32,260 nucleotides of DNA from Streptomyces griseorubiginosus (GTDB lineage Bacteria; Actinomycetota; Actinomycetes; Streptomycetales; Streptomycetaceae), in contig NZ_WVUG01000074.1 of NCBI RefSeq assembly GCF_017614965.1, forward strand, positions 1 to 32,260, written 5' to 3'. Made by a program: the position numbers and the translations under genes. The notes beneath the pieces are model-generated. The model was not told the origin of the DNA, did no database searches, and saw only the letters and a program-made list of their open reading frames with translations. This document shows, in pieces, positions 15,182 to 22,674 of the stretch (position 1 is the stretch's first letter; every line of letters begins with the position of its first letter).

Positions 15182-16972
15182 TTACTTCGTGGACTTCAGA
15201 CCGAGGTTGACGAAGTCGTAGTAGCCGCTGTACGCGTTCGACGTGTAGACGTTGCCGACGCGCGAGGAACGGAAGTTCAGCAGCCGCTCGAAGGTGAAGG
15301 GCAGGTAGTACGCGCCCTCGCTCACCTTGTGGTTGATCTCCGTGGCGATCTGCGTCTTGCCGGCCTCGTCCTGCGTGGTGGTGTACTGGTCGAACAGGCC
15401 GTCGATCGTCTTGTCCTTGATCATGGCGAAGTTGTTGTTGCCGCTCTGCAGGATGTAGTGGCTGTTCCACAGCGGCAGGCCGTAACCCTGGACGGTCGGG
15501 AAGTCCGGACCCCAGCCCATGATGATGATGCCGAGCTTCTTCTTCGCCACGTTCGCCGGGGCGCCGATGATGCCGGAGCTCTGCGAACCGTCGTACTGGT
15601 AGATGTCGGCGTTGATGCCGACCTTCTTCAGCGACGCCTGCAGGGACGTGGCCGTGGCCACCTCCTGCGCCTTGTTGTTGCGGACGGCGATGGTGGTGCT
15701 GAAGCCGTTCGGCTGACCGCAGGCCTTGAGCTCCTGCTTGGCCAGGTTGACGTTGCCGTTCTTGTTGGCACCGGCGATCTGGTACGGGTCGTACTTCTGG
15801 CCCTCGCCACCCGCGACGGACGGCGGGAGCATGTTGGTGCCGATGTCACCACCGGCGACCGGGCCACCGCGCGCGGTCTGGATCGACACGTGGTCGGCCG
15901 CGTAGATGACGGCCTTGCGGCAGTGGATGTTGTCGAACGGCTTGACCGTCTGCGGGAAGACCGCGTAGCGGATGAAGCCGGAGACCGGGTTGTCCAGGTT
16001 GCCCTTGTGCTGCTTCAGGGCGATCTGACGCGCCTGCGGGCCGAGGCCCGTCTGGCTGGCGTCGATGTCGTAGTCGCCGTTGATCAGACGCTGGTCGGAG
16101 TCGTTCTGGTTGGACGAGATGTCCAGCGTGATCTTGTCCGGGTACGCCTTGCGGATGGGGTCCGAGGACGCCTTCCAGTTGGTGTTGCGGACCAGGACCA
16201 GGCCCTTGCCCGGGCTGTACGACTGGAACTTGTACGGGCCGGAGGAGAAGGGGTGCAGCGTGTACTTGGCCTTGGTGTCCTTGTCCTGGCGGACCGGGGA
16301 GGACGCGACCATCGCCAGCACCTCGGGGAAGTCCGAGTTCGGCTTCGGCAGGTGGAAGACGATCGTCTTCGCGTCCGGCGTGGAGATCGCCTTCAGGCCG
16401 AGCTTGTCCTTCGAGGTGTCCTTGTAGGGACCCTTGTAGGTGTTGTTCGGGTCGAGCATCTGCTGGATGTAGATCGGACCGCCGGACAGCACGTCCTGCG
16501 CCCAGACGCGCTCGATGCCGTACTTGACGTCCTGGGAGGTGATCGGCTTGCCGTCCTCCCACGTGATGCCGTCCCGCAGGTGCAGCGTGTAGGTCTTGCC
16601 GCCGTCGGTGACCTCGGGCATGGCGGTGGCGAGGTCCGGGGTGAGCTTGGCGCCCTCGGCACCCGGCGCGGTCTTGTACGTCAGCAGCTGACGGCTGTAG
16701 TAGCGCGCGAAGTCCCACATGAAGCCGTAGTAGCCGCGCGTGGTGTCCCAGAAGTCGGCGTCCTGGGTGCTGACGAACTTCAGGGTGCCGCCCTTCTTGA
16801 CCTGATCGGCCTGGGCGACCTTGTTGTTCGCGGCGTCGAAGCCGGCGGCGCCGGACGACGAACCCCCGTTGTCGTTGCCGCCGCCGCACGCTGCCAAGGT
16901 CAGCAGCCCGGCGACCGCGGCAGCAGCGGCCAACGCCTGCTTACGCCGCCCTGAGGTGCGTTGGGTAGTCAC
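15182..16972 (-). CDS. oligopeptide-binding lipoprotein (SBP_bac_5 / OppA-like)
   Basis: A 596-residue extracytoplasmic receptor that delivers peptides to the permease pair. Residues 1-28 form a lipoprotein signal with lipobox LAAC, predicting lipidation at Cys29, followed by a Gly/Asn/Ser linker. The mature domain carries the SBP_bac_5 pattern: GGTLKFVS near the start, AMPEVTDGGKTYTLHLRDGITWEDGKPITSQDV in pieces, YGIERV and a C-terminal domain with TSNAYSGYYDFVNLGL. The GTG start at 16972 has a GGAGG ten bases upstream. It sits second in the operon, between the C-type and B-type permease genes, flanked on both sides by hairpins. The order C-A-B-D-F differs from the classical A-B-C-D-F. The exact ligand is unknown. 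Confidence 0.95.
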   Translation of the reverse strand: MTTQRTSGRRKQALAAAAAVAGLLTLAACGGGNDNGGSSSGAAGFDAANNKVAQADQVKKGGTLKFVSTQDADFWDTTRGYYGFMWDFARYYSRQLLTYKTAPGAEGAKLTPDLATAMPEVTDGGKTYTLHLRDGITWEDGKPITSQDVKYGIERVWAQDVLSGGPIYIQQMLDPNNTYKGPYKDTSKDKLGLKAISTPDAKTIVFHLPKPNSDFPEVLAMVASSPVRQDKDTKAKYTLHPFSSGPYKFQSYSPGKGLVLVRNTNWKASSDPIRKAYPDKITLDISSNQNDSDQRLINGDYDIDASQTGLGPQARQIALKQHKGNLDNPVSGFIRYAVFPQTVKPFDNIHCRKAVIYAADHVSIQTARGGPVAGGDIGTNMLPPSVAGGEGQKYDPYQIAGANKNGNVNLAKQELKACGQPNGFSTTIAVRNNKAQEVATATSLQASLKKVGINADIYQYDGSQSSGIIGAPANVAKKKLGIIIMGWGPDFPTVQGYGLPLWNSHYILQSGNNNFAMIKDKTIDGLFDQYTTTQDEAGKTQIATEINHKVSEGAYYLPFTFERLLNFRSSRVGNVYTSNAYSGYYDFVNLGLKSTK

Positions 16973-17003
16973 GATCTCGGATCCTCCGGATTTGATGAGA
17001 GAC

Positions 17004-17022
17004 CCCGTGTTGGTGCCACGGG
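17004..17022 (-). other. small hairpin in the gap upstream of the binding protein gene
   Basis: CCCGTG (17004-17009) and CACGGG (17017-17022) form a perfect 6-bp stem with a 7-nt loop in the 71-bp gap between the C-type permease and binding protein genes, ahead of the GGAGG ribosome site. It may protect a processed 5' end. No T-run follows. Confidence 0.35.
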
Positions 17023-17043
17023 ACGCTTGTGCGGTACGGCGGT

Positions 17044-18051
17044 TCAGCGGGAGCCCTTCGGGTCGAGCGCGTCCCGCACGCCGTCGCCGAAGAGGTTGAA
17101 GGCCAGAACGGTGATGAAGATCGCTACACCCGGGACGATCATGTACATGGGGTCCGAGTCGTAGTAGTCGATCGCCGTCGAGAGCATCTGCCCCCAGGAC
17201 GAGGTGGGCGGCTTGACGCCCACGCCCAGGAAGCTCAGTGCCGCTTCGGTCAGGATGTTGGTGGGGATCATCATCGTCGTGTAGACGATGATCGGGGCGA
17301 CGAGGTTGGGCAGCAGCTCCTTGAACAGGATGTAGAACCGCCCCGCGCCCAGGGACCGGGCCGCCTCGACGTACTCGCGCTCACGCATCGAGAGGGTCTG
17401 GCCGCGCACCACGCGTCCGATGTAGGGCCAGCCGAAGAAGCCGATGACCAGGATCATCACGAACACGCGCACGCTGGAGCCGCTCAGCCCGAGCATCCGG
17501 TCCGGCATGACGGAGACCAGCGCGATGATGAAGAGGAGCTGGGGGAAGGCCAGCAGACCGTCCATGACGCGGCTGATGACCGAGTCGACCCAGCCGCCGA
17601 AGAAGCCGGCCAGGATGCCCAGCACCGTGCCGAGGACGACGGCGACGATCGCGGACAGGAAGCCGACCAGCAGCGAGATCCGGGCGCCGTAGAGGATGCG
17701 GGCGAAGATGTCGCGGCCGTTGACCGGCTCGACGCCCAGCCAGTGGGTGCCGCTGACGCCGCCGAGCGACCCCTTGGGGGTGCTGAAGAGCGGGTCGATC
17801 AGGCTCTCGTGGTACGCGTCGGGGTCCTGGCCGTACAGGCTGGCGATCAGGGGCGCGAACACCGCGACCACGATGAGCAGGAGCACGATGATGCCGCCCG
17901 CCAGGGCGAGCTTGTCCCGCTTCAGGCGCTCCCAGGCGATCCGGCCCAGGGAGCGTCCCTGTACGGCCCTCGCGTCGGCGCTGGCGACCGCCGCTTCCTC
18001 GGCCGCGCTCGGGGCCGCTTCCGCGGTCGGCTCGTGCAATGGTGCCGTCAT
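17044..18051 (-). CDS. oligopeptide ABC transporter permease, OppC/DppC-type
   Basis: A 335-residue permease and first gene of the operon. It has a 45-residue Ala/Glu-rich cytoplasmic N-terminus, the OppC_N helix (KLALAGGIIVLLLIVVAVFAP in pieces), the THWLGVEPVNGRDIFARILYGARISLLVG region in pieces, and the EAA-type coupling loop REREYVEAARSLGAGRFYILFKEL. It ends with the typical FNLFGDGVRDALDPKGSR. The ATG at 18051 is preceded by GAGGGG; an upstream in-frame start at 18099 would add a basic stretch without a better ribosome site. The operon promoter should lie in 18052-18364. Confidence 0.93.
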   Translation of the reverse strand: MTAPLHEPTAEAAPSAAEEAAVASADARAVQGRSLGRIAWERLKRDKLALAGGIIVLLLIVVAVFAPLIASLYGQDPDAYHESLIDPLFSTPKGSLGGVSGTHWLGVEPVNGRDIFARILYGARISLLVGFLSAIVAVVLGTVLGILAGFFGGWVDSVISRVMDGLLAFPQLLFIIALVSVMPDRMLGLSGSSVRVFVMILVIGFFGWPYIGRVVRGQTLSMREREYVEAARSLGAGRFYILFKELLPNLVAPIIVYTTMMIPTNILTEAALSFLGVGVKPPTSSWGQMLSTAIDYYDSDPMYMIVPGVAIFITVLAFNLFGDGVRDALDPKGSR

Positions 18052-18364
18052 CAGGCAGGGACCCCTCTTCGATTTCAACCGGCGGTAGCCGGCCCGCACT
18101 TGCCGCTGTGGCGGCGTGATCAGTCCTCGTACACGGGGACGAAGTCCCCTGGAGCGGGAGTCTTCAACGCTTTGGCGATCTGTTGCCAGACTTGGCGGTG
18201 AAAGGATGCGTAAACGTGATGCGGGCTGCAGGGTTCCGTTATCCGGACACTGGGTAACGGGGGTCGGACGGGTTCTTTTCGGACATTCCGCACATCAAAG
18301 GATCTTACGGCGCCATCTACGCGCGCAGATCACCAGAGGCCCGGTCTGGACCAGAAGACGTGTA
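18052..18364. promoter_or_regulatory. 313-bp leader/promoter region of the peptide transporter operon
   Basis: The region is noncoding between the operon and the second SseB gene; both are transcribed leftward, so it should hold the operon promoter. It contains a compact hairpin GGGGAC-GAA-GTCCCC (18135-18149; CUUCG-type loop in the minus-strand RNA). It also contains an inverted repeat CCGTTATCC (18236-18244) / GGGTAACGG (18252-18260) with one mismatch and a 7-bp spacer. Three CGGAC pentamers lie at 18244, 18265 and 18280. I could not assign a convincing -35/-10 pair. Confidence 0.45.
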
Positions 18365-19156
18365 TCAGTATGCGCCGTGCGCCGGCGGATAGCCGTATCC
18401 GGCCGCCGGGGCCTGGGCGGGTGCGGGCGCGTGGGCCTCGCGGTCGTAGAACGGGCGGGCGCTCGCCCGCATCCACAGCGCGACGGGGTCGTACTCGTCG
18501 GACATCGCGACGGTCGACACGGGCAGGCCGTCGGGGACCGCGCCGATGGACTGCTGCATCATCGCCCGCACCGAGTCCACGGCGGGCGGACTGGTGTCGT
18601 AGACGTCGAGGCCGATGGCGAGATACGGCGCCCCGAGCGCCGGCTGCACCCAGGCGCGGCGCAGCGAGCGGACGGCCGGGGTGCGGTGGGCGTTCTGCGC
18701 GAGCAGGGCGTAGAACTGAGGGATCTCGATGGTCGGCTCCTGCAGTCGCAGCGGGCCGGCGGGCTGGCGCTCCAGGCCGGTGGCGATACGGCGCAGATCC
18801 GGCCAGGGGATGCCGACGCCGCCGCCCGGGGCGTGCGGGTTGAGCCAGAGGCCGAAGTGGTCGGGGTAGAGGGTGCGGGCCACGTCGATCCCGTCGACCA
18901 CCTCGTAGGAGCGGTTCCAGCCGCTGGCGGAGAGTTCCTGGGCCGAGGTGACGCACGGGGCGTAGCCGTAGCCGTCCACTTCCATGTTTCCGTACTGGGC
19001 GTCCGGAGCGCCCGCCTGGCCGTGCCACAGGAGCATCCAGATCTGGCCCTGGCCAGGGGTGGCGAGCGCCCTGAGCAGCGCCTCGTAGGCGTCGTAGCGC
19101 CCGGGCGTCACCTGGCGCAGCATCTGCTCGACGCCGCCGCTGAGGCTCGCGCTCAC
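18365..19156 (-). CDS. SseB-family protein ('enhanced serine sensitivity'), second copy
   Basis: A 263-residue cytoplasmic protein with the SseB N-terminal domain, including LATPGQGQIWMLLW and a C-terminal SseB_C-like half ending VALWMRASARPFYDREAH. The family is named after an E. coli gene whose overexpression raises serine sensitivity; its biochemical role is unknown. I chose GTG 19156 because the preceding in-frame codons lose the G/C third-position bias. It also gives a length nearly identical to the paralogue at 19276-20070, and a GGGGCGG lies upstream. A Pro/Ala/Tyr-rich tail (HAPAPAQAPAAGYGYPPAHGAY, in pieces) is absent from the paralogue. The pair sits next to the glycine cleavage/serine deaminase genes, which suggests a real link to serine metabolism. 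Confidence 0.85.
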   Translation of the reverse strand: MSASLSGGVEQMLRQVTPGRYDAYEALLRALATPGQGQIWMLLWHGQAGAPDAQYGNMEVDGYGYAPCVTSAQELSASGWNRSYEVVDGIDVARTLYPDHFGLWLNPHAPGGGVGIPWPDLRRIATGLERQPAGPLRLQEPTIEIPQFYALLAQNAHRTPAVRSLRRAWVQPALGAPYLAIGLDVYDTSPPAVDSVRAMMQQSIGAVPDGLPVSTVAMSDEYDPVALWMRASARPFYDREAHAPAPAQAPAAGYGYPPAHGAY

Positions 19157-19275
19157 CTGACGTACCGCCCCTTCGAAGAGTTGCCCCGCATTGGGTGACA
19201 GCTTAAGCGCCTGGCTGCTCGGGGCCTGTTGTGCGTGCGCGAGCCCAGGTGTGGCGTTGCCCCGCCGACGGCGGC

Positions 19276-20070
19276 CTAAAAGTGATCCCTCGTATAGAAA
19301 GGGCGTACCCGGTCGCGCATCCAGACGGCCACCGGGTCGTCGGTCACGTCCAGCAGGACCAGGTTGACCGGCCACTGGGTGGGGATCCTGGTCACCGCCC
19401 GGCCGAGGGCCTGAAGCGGAAGCGCCCTCAGGTCGCCCTCGCGCTGGGAGAGTTCGACGCCCACGAACATCACCGGGTCCGCCGTCTCGATGGCGGCGAG
19501 GCAGCGGCGGGCCGTGGCCACCACACCGACGGCGGCGAACTCCTCGGAGGCCGCGGCCAGGAAGTCGATCGGGTCGTCCTGCCAGTCCGGTTCGTAGAGC
19601 TTGACGCGGCCGCCGGAGGCGGGGCCGTCCAGGGCGGTGCGGCCGACGCGGCACAGCTCGGCGACCGCGGCCGGCGGAAGGGGGATGCCGACCACGCCGT
19701 CGGGGTTGACCGCGAGGCCCACCTGCGGGGGCAGACCTCGGGCGAACTCGACGGCCGGGGCGACGGTGTACGACAGATGGCCGCCGACGACCTGGCGGAA
19801 CTGTTCCTCGGAGCTGAAGACCGGGACATAGGCCTGGCCCTCGATCTCCAGCGTGGGCACGTCGAGGGGACCGCTGAGCGGACCCCCGCCGTTGGGCAGC
19901 GGGATCCACAGGAAGCTGCGGCCGAGCACCTCGATGATCCGGCCGCCCGCGGAGGGGATGCCGAGGGAGGCCGAGAGCACCTCCTCCAGTTCGTTGCCCG
20001 GCCAGCCGCCGTGCGGATGGGGGTGTGCCTGGGCGGGAAAGTCCGCGGGGAGATCCGCTGGGAAGTCCAT
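19276..20070 (-). CDS. SseB-family protein ('enhanced serine sensitivity'), first copy
   Basis: A 264-residue protein with a Pro/His-rich N-terminus (DLPADFPAQAHPHPHGGWPG), the SseB domain (GNELEEVLSASLGIPSAGGR, LPTLEIEGQAYVPVF-type block, about residues 24-150) and an SseB_C-like half ending VAVWMRDRVRPFYTRDHF. The ending is clearly related to VALWMRASARPFYDREAH of the neighbouring copy, so the pair arose by duplication. Overall similarity is modest, so the duplication is old. The ATG at 20070 was chosen; the gene lies 93 bp downstream of the P-loop ATPase gene. No enzymatic motif is apparent. Confidence 0.88.
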   Translation of the reverse strand: MDFPADLPADFPAQAHPHPHGGWPGNELEEVLSASLGIPSAGGRIIEVLGRSFLWIPLPNGGGPLSGPLDVPTLEIEGQAYVPVFSSEEQFRQVVGGHLSYTVAPAVEFARGLPPQVGLAVNPDGVVGIPLPPAAVAELCRVGRTALDGPASGGRVKLYEPDWQDDPIDFLAAASEEFAAVGVVATARRCLAAIETADPVMFVGVELSQREGDLRALPLQALGRAVTRIPTQWPVNLVLLDVTDDPVAVWMRDRVRPFYTRDHF

Positions 20071-20163
20071 CTGTGTCCGACCGTCTGCTGGGAACCACTG
20101 CTTTGACCGGAAAGGCTAGCGGGTGCGACCGACAACGGGTCAGCCCCTGAAAGCGGGCGGGGC

Positions 20164-20832
20164 TCAGCCCGTGAAGCCGATCCTGGTGAGGACGTCCGCC
20201 GCGGTCCGGTCGAGGAGGACCGCCGAGCCGACGCCCTCGGGCAGCTCGCCGCGCTCCACGGAGCGGATCAGCCGGGCGGCCGCCGTGCGGTGGCGCAGGA
20301 AGGCGTAGCGGGAGACGCCCCGGCCGCGCTCGCGCTGGCCCGCCAGCGCCGCGTCCGGCGTGACGTCCAGGAGCAGCAGGTGCAGCGTGCCGCCACGGCG
20401 GCGGGCCTCGCGGGCCAGCCAGCCGCGCACCCAGGACTGCGTACCGCAGTCGTGCACGACGACCCCCTCGCCGCCGCGCACGGCCCGGCGCAGACCGGCG
20501 TAGTGGGTGAGGCGGACCAGAGGGCGGTAGAGCGCGTAGGGCAGCGGGGCCGGCAGCCGGCGCTCCCAGCGGTCGCGGGCGTCCTGGGAGTCGACGCGGG
20601 CGCCCCTGACCGCGCGGGCCATCAGCGTGGACTTGCCGCTGCCGGGCAGGCCGGTGACGACGACGAGGTCACGGGGTCCGAAGAGCAGGGCGTGCGGACT
20701 GCGGCCCGAGCGGTCGCGCAGATCGCGGACGACGGGGGCCGGGAGTTCGTCGCACCGCTCGCGGGCCGGGGCCGAGGGCTGCCGGGGCAGCGTGAGAGCC
20801 GAGGTCGTGGCGTACGCCGTGGGCCTGTTCAC
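20164..20832 (-). CDS. P-loop AAA/kinase-like ATPase
   Basis: A 222-residue soluble protein with Walker A GLPGSGKST (61-69) after VVVT, then VVVHDCGTQSWVRGWLAREA and LHLLLLDVTPDAALAGQRERGRGVSRYAFLRHR (read in pieces), giving the pattern of small zeta-toxin/chloramphenicol phosphotransferase-like P-loop kinases (AAA_33). The substrate is unknown. The GTG at 20832 has an excellent GGGAGGA nine bases upstream. A longer reading to 21162 would run through the glycine riboswitch and is rejected. The gene is divergent from gcvT and upstream of the SseB pair. Confidence 0.85.
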   Translation of the reverse strand: MNRPTAYATTSALTLPRQPSAPARERCDELPAPVVRDLRDRSGRSPHALLFGPRDLVVVTGLPGSGKSTLMARAVRGARVDSQDARDRWERRLPAPLPYALYRPLVRLTHYAGLRRAVRGGEGVVVHDCGTQSWVRGWLAREARRRGGTLHLLLLDVTPDAALAGQRERGRGVSRYAFLRHRTAAARLIRSVERGELPEGVGSAVLLDRTAADVLTRIGFTG

Positions 20833-21015
20833 CGTGATCGTCCTCCCTGCGGGGTCAGGAAAGCTTCTCCCCACTGAATGTAAAGAGAAGGTAATGCACG
20901 GTGTCTCGCGGTTCCGTTCGGTTCCGGCCACAGGCCCGTCACAAAAGAGCGGTCTGACGCGAGCGGACGAGGCGTGCAATGATGTGCGCGCCAACTGCAT
21001 ACCGGCCGTTTGAAT
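20833..21015. promoter_or_regulatory. divergent promoter region between the P-loop ATPase gene and the glycine riboswitch
   Basis: About 180 bp with no coding signal on either strand. It must hold the promoter for the riboswitch-controlled gcv transcript and probably that of the P-loop ATPase gene. TCTGAC (20953-20958) and AATGAT (20978-20983), 19 bp apart, could be a weak -35/-10 pair placing the start near 20990, just ahead of the first aptamer. This is only a weak match to the consensus. Confidence 0.3.
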
Positions 21016-21224
21016 CCGCGCGGGAGAGTCCCCAGTACACGAGCACGTCCACGTCGCTGGGGCGCCGAAGGAGCAAGTCCCTCCCTTGAATCTCTCAGGC
21101 CCCGTTACCGCGCGGGCGAGGCACATCTGAAAAGCGGGCCGCCGTGCGGTGGCCCCACCCACGGTGCAAGCCCGGTCATTCGCGTGATCAGGGCGAACCT
21201 CTCAGGTACCGATGACAGATGGGG
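21016..21224 (+). ncRNA. tandem glycine riboswitch (two aptamers)
   Basis: Aptamer 1 (about 21016-21115) has P1 strands CCGCGCGG at 21016-21023 and 21108-21115, then GGGAGAG, the conserved CGCCGAAGGAGCAA (21063-21076) and CTCTCAGG (21092-21099). Aptamer 2 (about 21122-21224) has P1 strands CATCTG (21124-21129) and CAGATG (21216-21221), the block CACGGTGCAAGCCCG and CCTCTCAGG (21199-21207). This tandem arrangement is the class that binds glycine and activates glycine cleavage genes when glycine is abundant. It precedes gcvT by about 50 bp, in the expected orientation. The expression platform is not obvious; the 3' P1 strand of aptamer 2 runs directly into GGGGAGG, so control of translation or of a short ORF start is possible. 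Confidence 0.93.
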
Positions 21225-21228
21225 AGGA

Positions 21229-21276
21229 ATGACCTCGCCCTGTCCCGTCATGCCCTGGGAGACGACCGTCCGATGA
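21229..21276 (+). CDS. possible 15-codon leader ORF overlapping the gcvT start
   Basis: ATG 21229 follows GGGGAGG directly (only one base between, which is too close for efficient initiation) and reads MTSPCPVMPWETTVR to TGA 21274-21276. That TGA overlaps the gcvT ATG at 21273-21275 as ATGA, the classical arrangement for translational coupling. An internal ATG of the same frame (codon 8) is spaced more normally. Its translation is a hypothesis only; the frame also runs back through the riboswitch by chance. Confidence 0.3.
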   Translation: MTSPCPVMPWETTVR

Positions 21277-22391
21277 GCAGCACCGAACTCCGCCGTACCG
21301 CGCTCGATGCCCTGCATCGTTCGCTGGGTGCGACGATGACCGACTTCGCCGGCTGGGACATGCCGCTGCGCTACGGCTCCGAGCGCGACGAGCACCTGGC
21401 CGTGCGCACCCGGGCCGGCCTCTTCGACCTCTCCCACATGGGCGAGATCACCGTCACCGGCCCGCAGGCCGCCGCCCTGCTGAACCACGCCCTGGTCGGC
21501 AACATCGCGTCCGTCGCCGTTGGCCGCGCCCGCTACACCATGATCTGCCGTGCCGACGGCGGGATCCTGGACGACCTGATCGTCTACCGGCTCGCCGAGA
21601 CCGAGTACCTGGTCGTCGCCAACGCCTCCAACGCCCAGGTCGTGCTGGACGCGCTGACCGAGCGCGCGGCGGGCTTCGACGCCGAGGTGCGCGACGACCG
21701 GGACGCCTACGCCCTCATCGCCGTCCAGGGCCCCGAGTCGCCCGGGATCCTGAAGTCCCTCACCGACGCCGACCTCGACGGCCTCAAGTACTACGCGGGC
21801 CTGCCCGGCACGGTCGCCGGCGTCCCCGCCCTCATCGCCCGCACCGGCTACACCGGCGAGGACGGCTTCGAGCTGTTCGTGAAGCCCGAGCACGCCGTCG
21901 AGCTGTGGCAGGCGCTGAGCAAGGCGGGCGAGGCCGCCGGCCTGGTCCCCTGCGGGCTGTCCTGCCGGGACACCCTGCGCCTGGAGGCGGGCATGCCGCT
22001 GTACGGGCACGAGCTGAGCACCGAGCTGACGCCCTTCGACGCCGGGCTCGGCCGGGTGGTGAAGTTCGACAAGGAGGGCGACTTCGTCGGGCGCGAGGCG
22101 CTCGCCGAGGCCGCCGCCCGCGCCCAGGAGAACCCGCCGCGCGTCCTGGTCGGCCTGATCGCCGAGGGCCGCCGCGTCCCGCGCGCCGGGTACCCGGTCG
22201 TGGCCGGCGGCGAGGTGATCGGCGAGGTCACGTCCGGCGCCCCCTCCCCCACGCTGGGCAGGCCGATCGCGATGGCGTACGTCGACACGGCGCACTCGGC
22301 CGTGGGCACCCCGGGTGTCGGTGTGGACATTCGGGGTAGCCACGAGCCGCACCGCGTCGTGGCGCTGCCGTTCTACAAGCGCCAGAATTGA
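21273..22391 (+). CDS. gcvT: aminomethyltransferase, glycine cleavage T-protein
   Basis: The tetrahydrofolate-dependent T-protein releases ammonia from the aminomethyl-lipoyl H-protein and forms 5,10-methylene-THF. The 372 residues have the family length. Hallmarks include FAGWDMPLRYGSERDEHLAVR, FDLSHMGEITVTG, the catalytic Asp in GGILDDLIV (Asp100, equivalent to E. coli Asp97), GRTGYTGEDGFELF-type sequence and CGLSCRDTLRLEAGMPLYGHEL. I chose ATG 21273 (MSSTELRRT), with GGGAG 12 bases upstream. An in-frame ATG at 21219 lies within the riboswitch P1 and would add 18 non-homologous residues. The gene is the first of the glycine/serine transcript under the glycine riboswitch. Confidence 0.96.
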   Translation: MSSTELRRTALDALHRSLGATMTDFAGWDMPLRYGSERDEHLAVRTRAGLFDLSHMGEITVTGPQAAALLNHALVGNIASVAVGRARYTMICRADGGILDDLIVYRLAETEYLVVANASNAQVVLDALTERAAGFDAEVRDDRDAYALIAVQGPESPGILKSLTDADLDGLKYYAGLPGTVAGVPALIARTGYTGEDGFELFVKPEHAVELWQALSKAGEAAGLVPCGLSCRDTLRLEAGMPLYGHELSTELTPFDAGLGRVVKFDKEGDFVGREALAEAAARAQENPPRVLVGLIAEGRRVPRAGYPVVAGGEVIGEVTSGAPSPTLGRPIAMAYVDTAHSAVGTPGVGVDIRGSHEPHRVVALPFYKRQN

Positions 22392-22395
22392 AGTT

Positions 22396-22443
22396 CTCTC
22401 CCGGCCGAAGCCGAGAGACTCTCCCCTGGATCGCTCCGGGGAG
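22396..22443 (+). terminator. two hairpins after gcvT, candidate terminator or processing site
   Basis: The first stem is CTCTC-cc-GGC-CGAA-GCC-GAGAG (22396-22417). The second joins CTCCCC (22421-22426) to GGGGAG (22438-22443) with an inner GGA/TCC, followed by TTTGA. Both lie directly after the gcvT stop, within the 283-bp gap before gcvH. They could end part of the transcription or set mRNA ends between gcvT and gcvH. Confidence 0.5.
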
Positions 22444-22593
22444 TTTGACAGGTCGCGCCTGTCCGGCCACGACCCTCCCGGCCGCCGGAGCAAGTACGGG
22501 ACTCGCTCGGGTTGTTGGGGACTTGACTGTCGCCCCCGACAATGCGCTGAGCGTATCAGACGACGGGCGCGGTCCGTAGCGAGAGCGTAACCC

Positions 22594-22614
22594 TGCGCAC
22601 ATAACCTGTGCGCA
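22594..22614. promoter_or_regulatory. perfect inverted repeat upstream of gcvH
   Basis: TGCGCAC (22594-22600) and GTGCGCA (22608-22614) flank ATAACCT, 60 bp before the gcvH ATG. It could be a protein-binding site or an RNA hairpin. The 283-bp gap suggests that gcvH has its own promoter, but I cannot identify a clear -10/-35. Confidence 0.35.
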
Positions 22615-22674
22615 TCAGCAGTCCCAGCAGTACCCCATGCATCACCACTCCCCGCGTACAGGAGAATTCAGGCC

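Noticed and set aside
15116..16954. 612-codon plus-strand frame opposite the peptide-binding protein gene
   Set aside because: Val/Asp/Arg-rich antisense shadow; the lipobox and SBP domain on the other strand are unambiguous.
18365..20098. Single long frame joining both SseB genes
   Set aside because: Its upstream half is a shifted-frame reading of the first SseB gene. The real second copy starts near 19156, where codon bias begins.
20833..21162. N-terminal extension of the P-loop ATPase frame
   Set aside because: It runs antisense through the glycine riboswitch. GTG 20832 has a much better ribosome site and gives a normal N-terminus.
21219..21272. Upstream in-frame ATG start for gcvT
   Set aside because: It lies in the 3' strand of the riboswitch P1 and adds 18 residues not typical of T-proteins.
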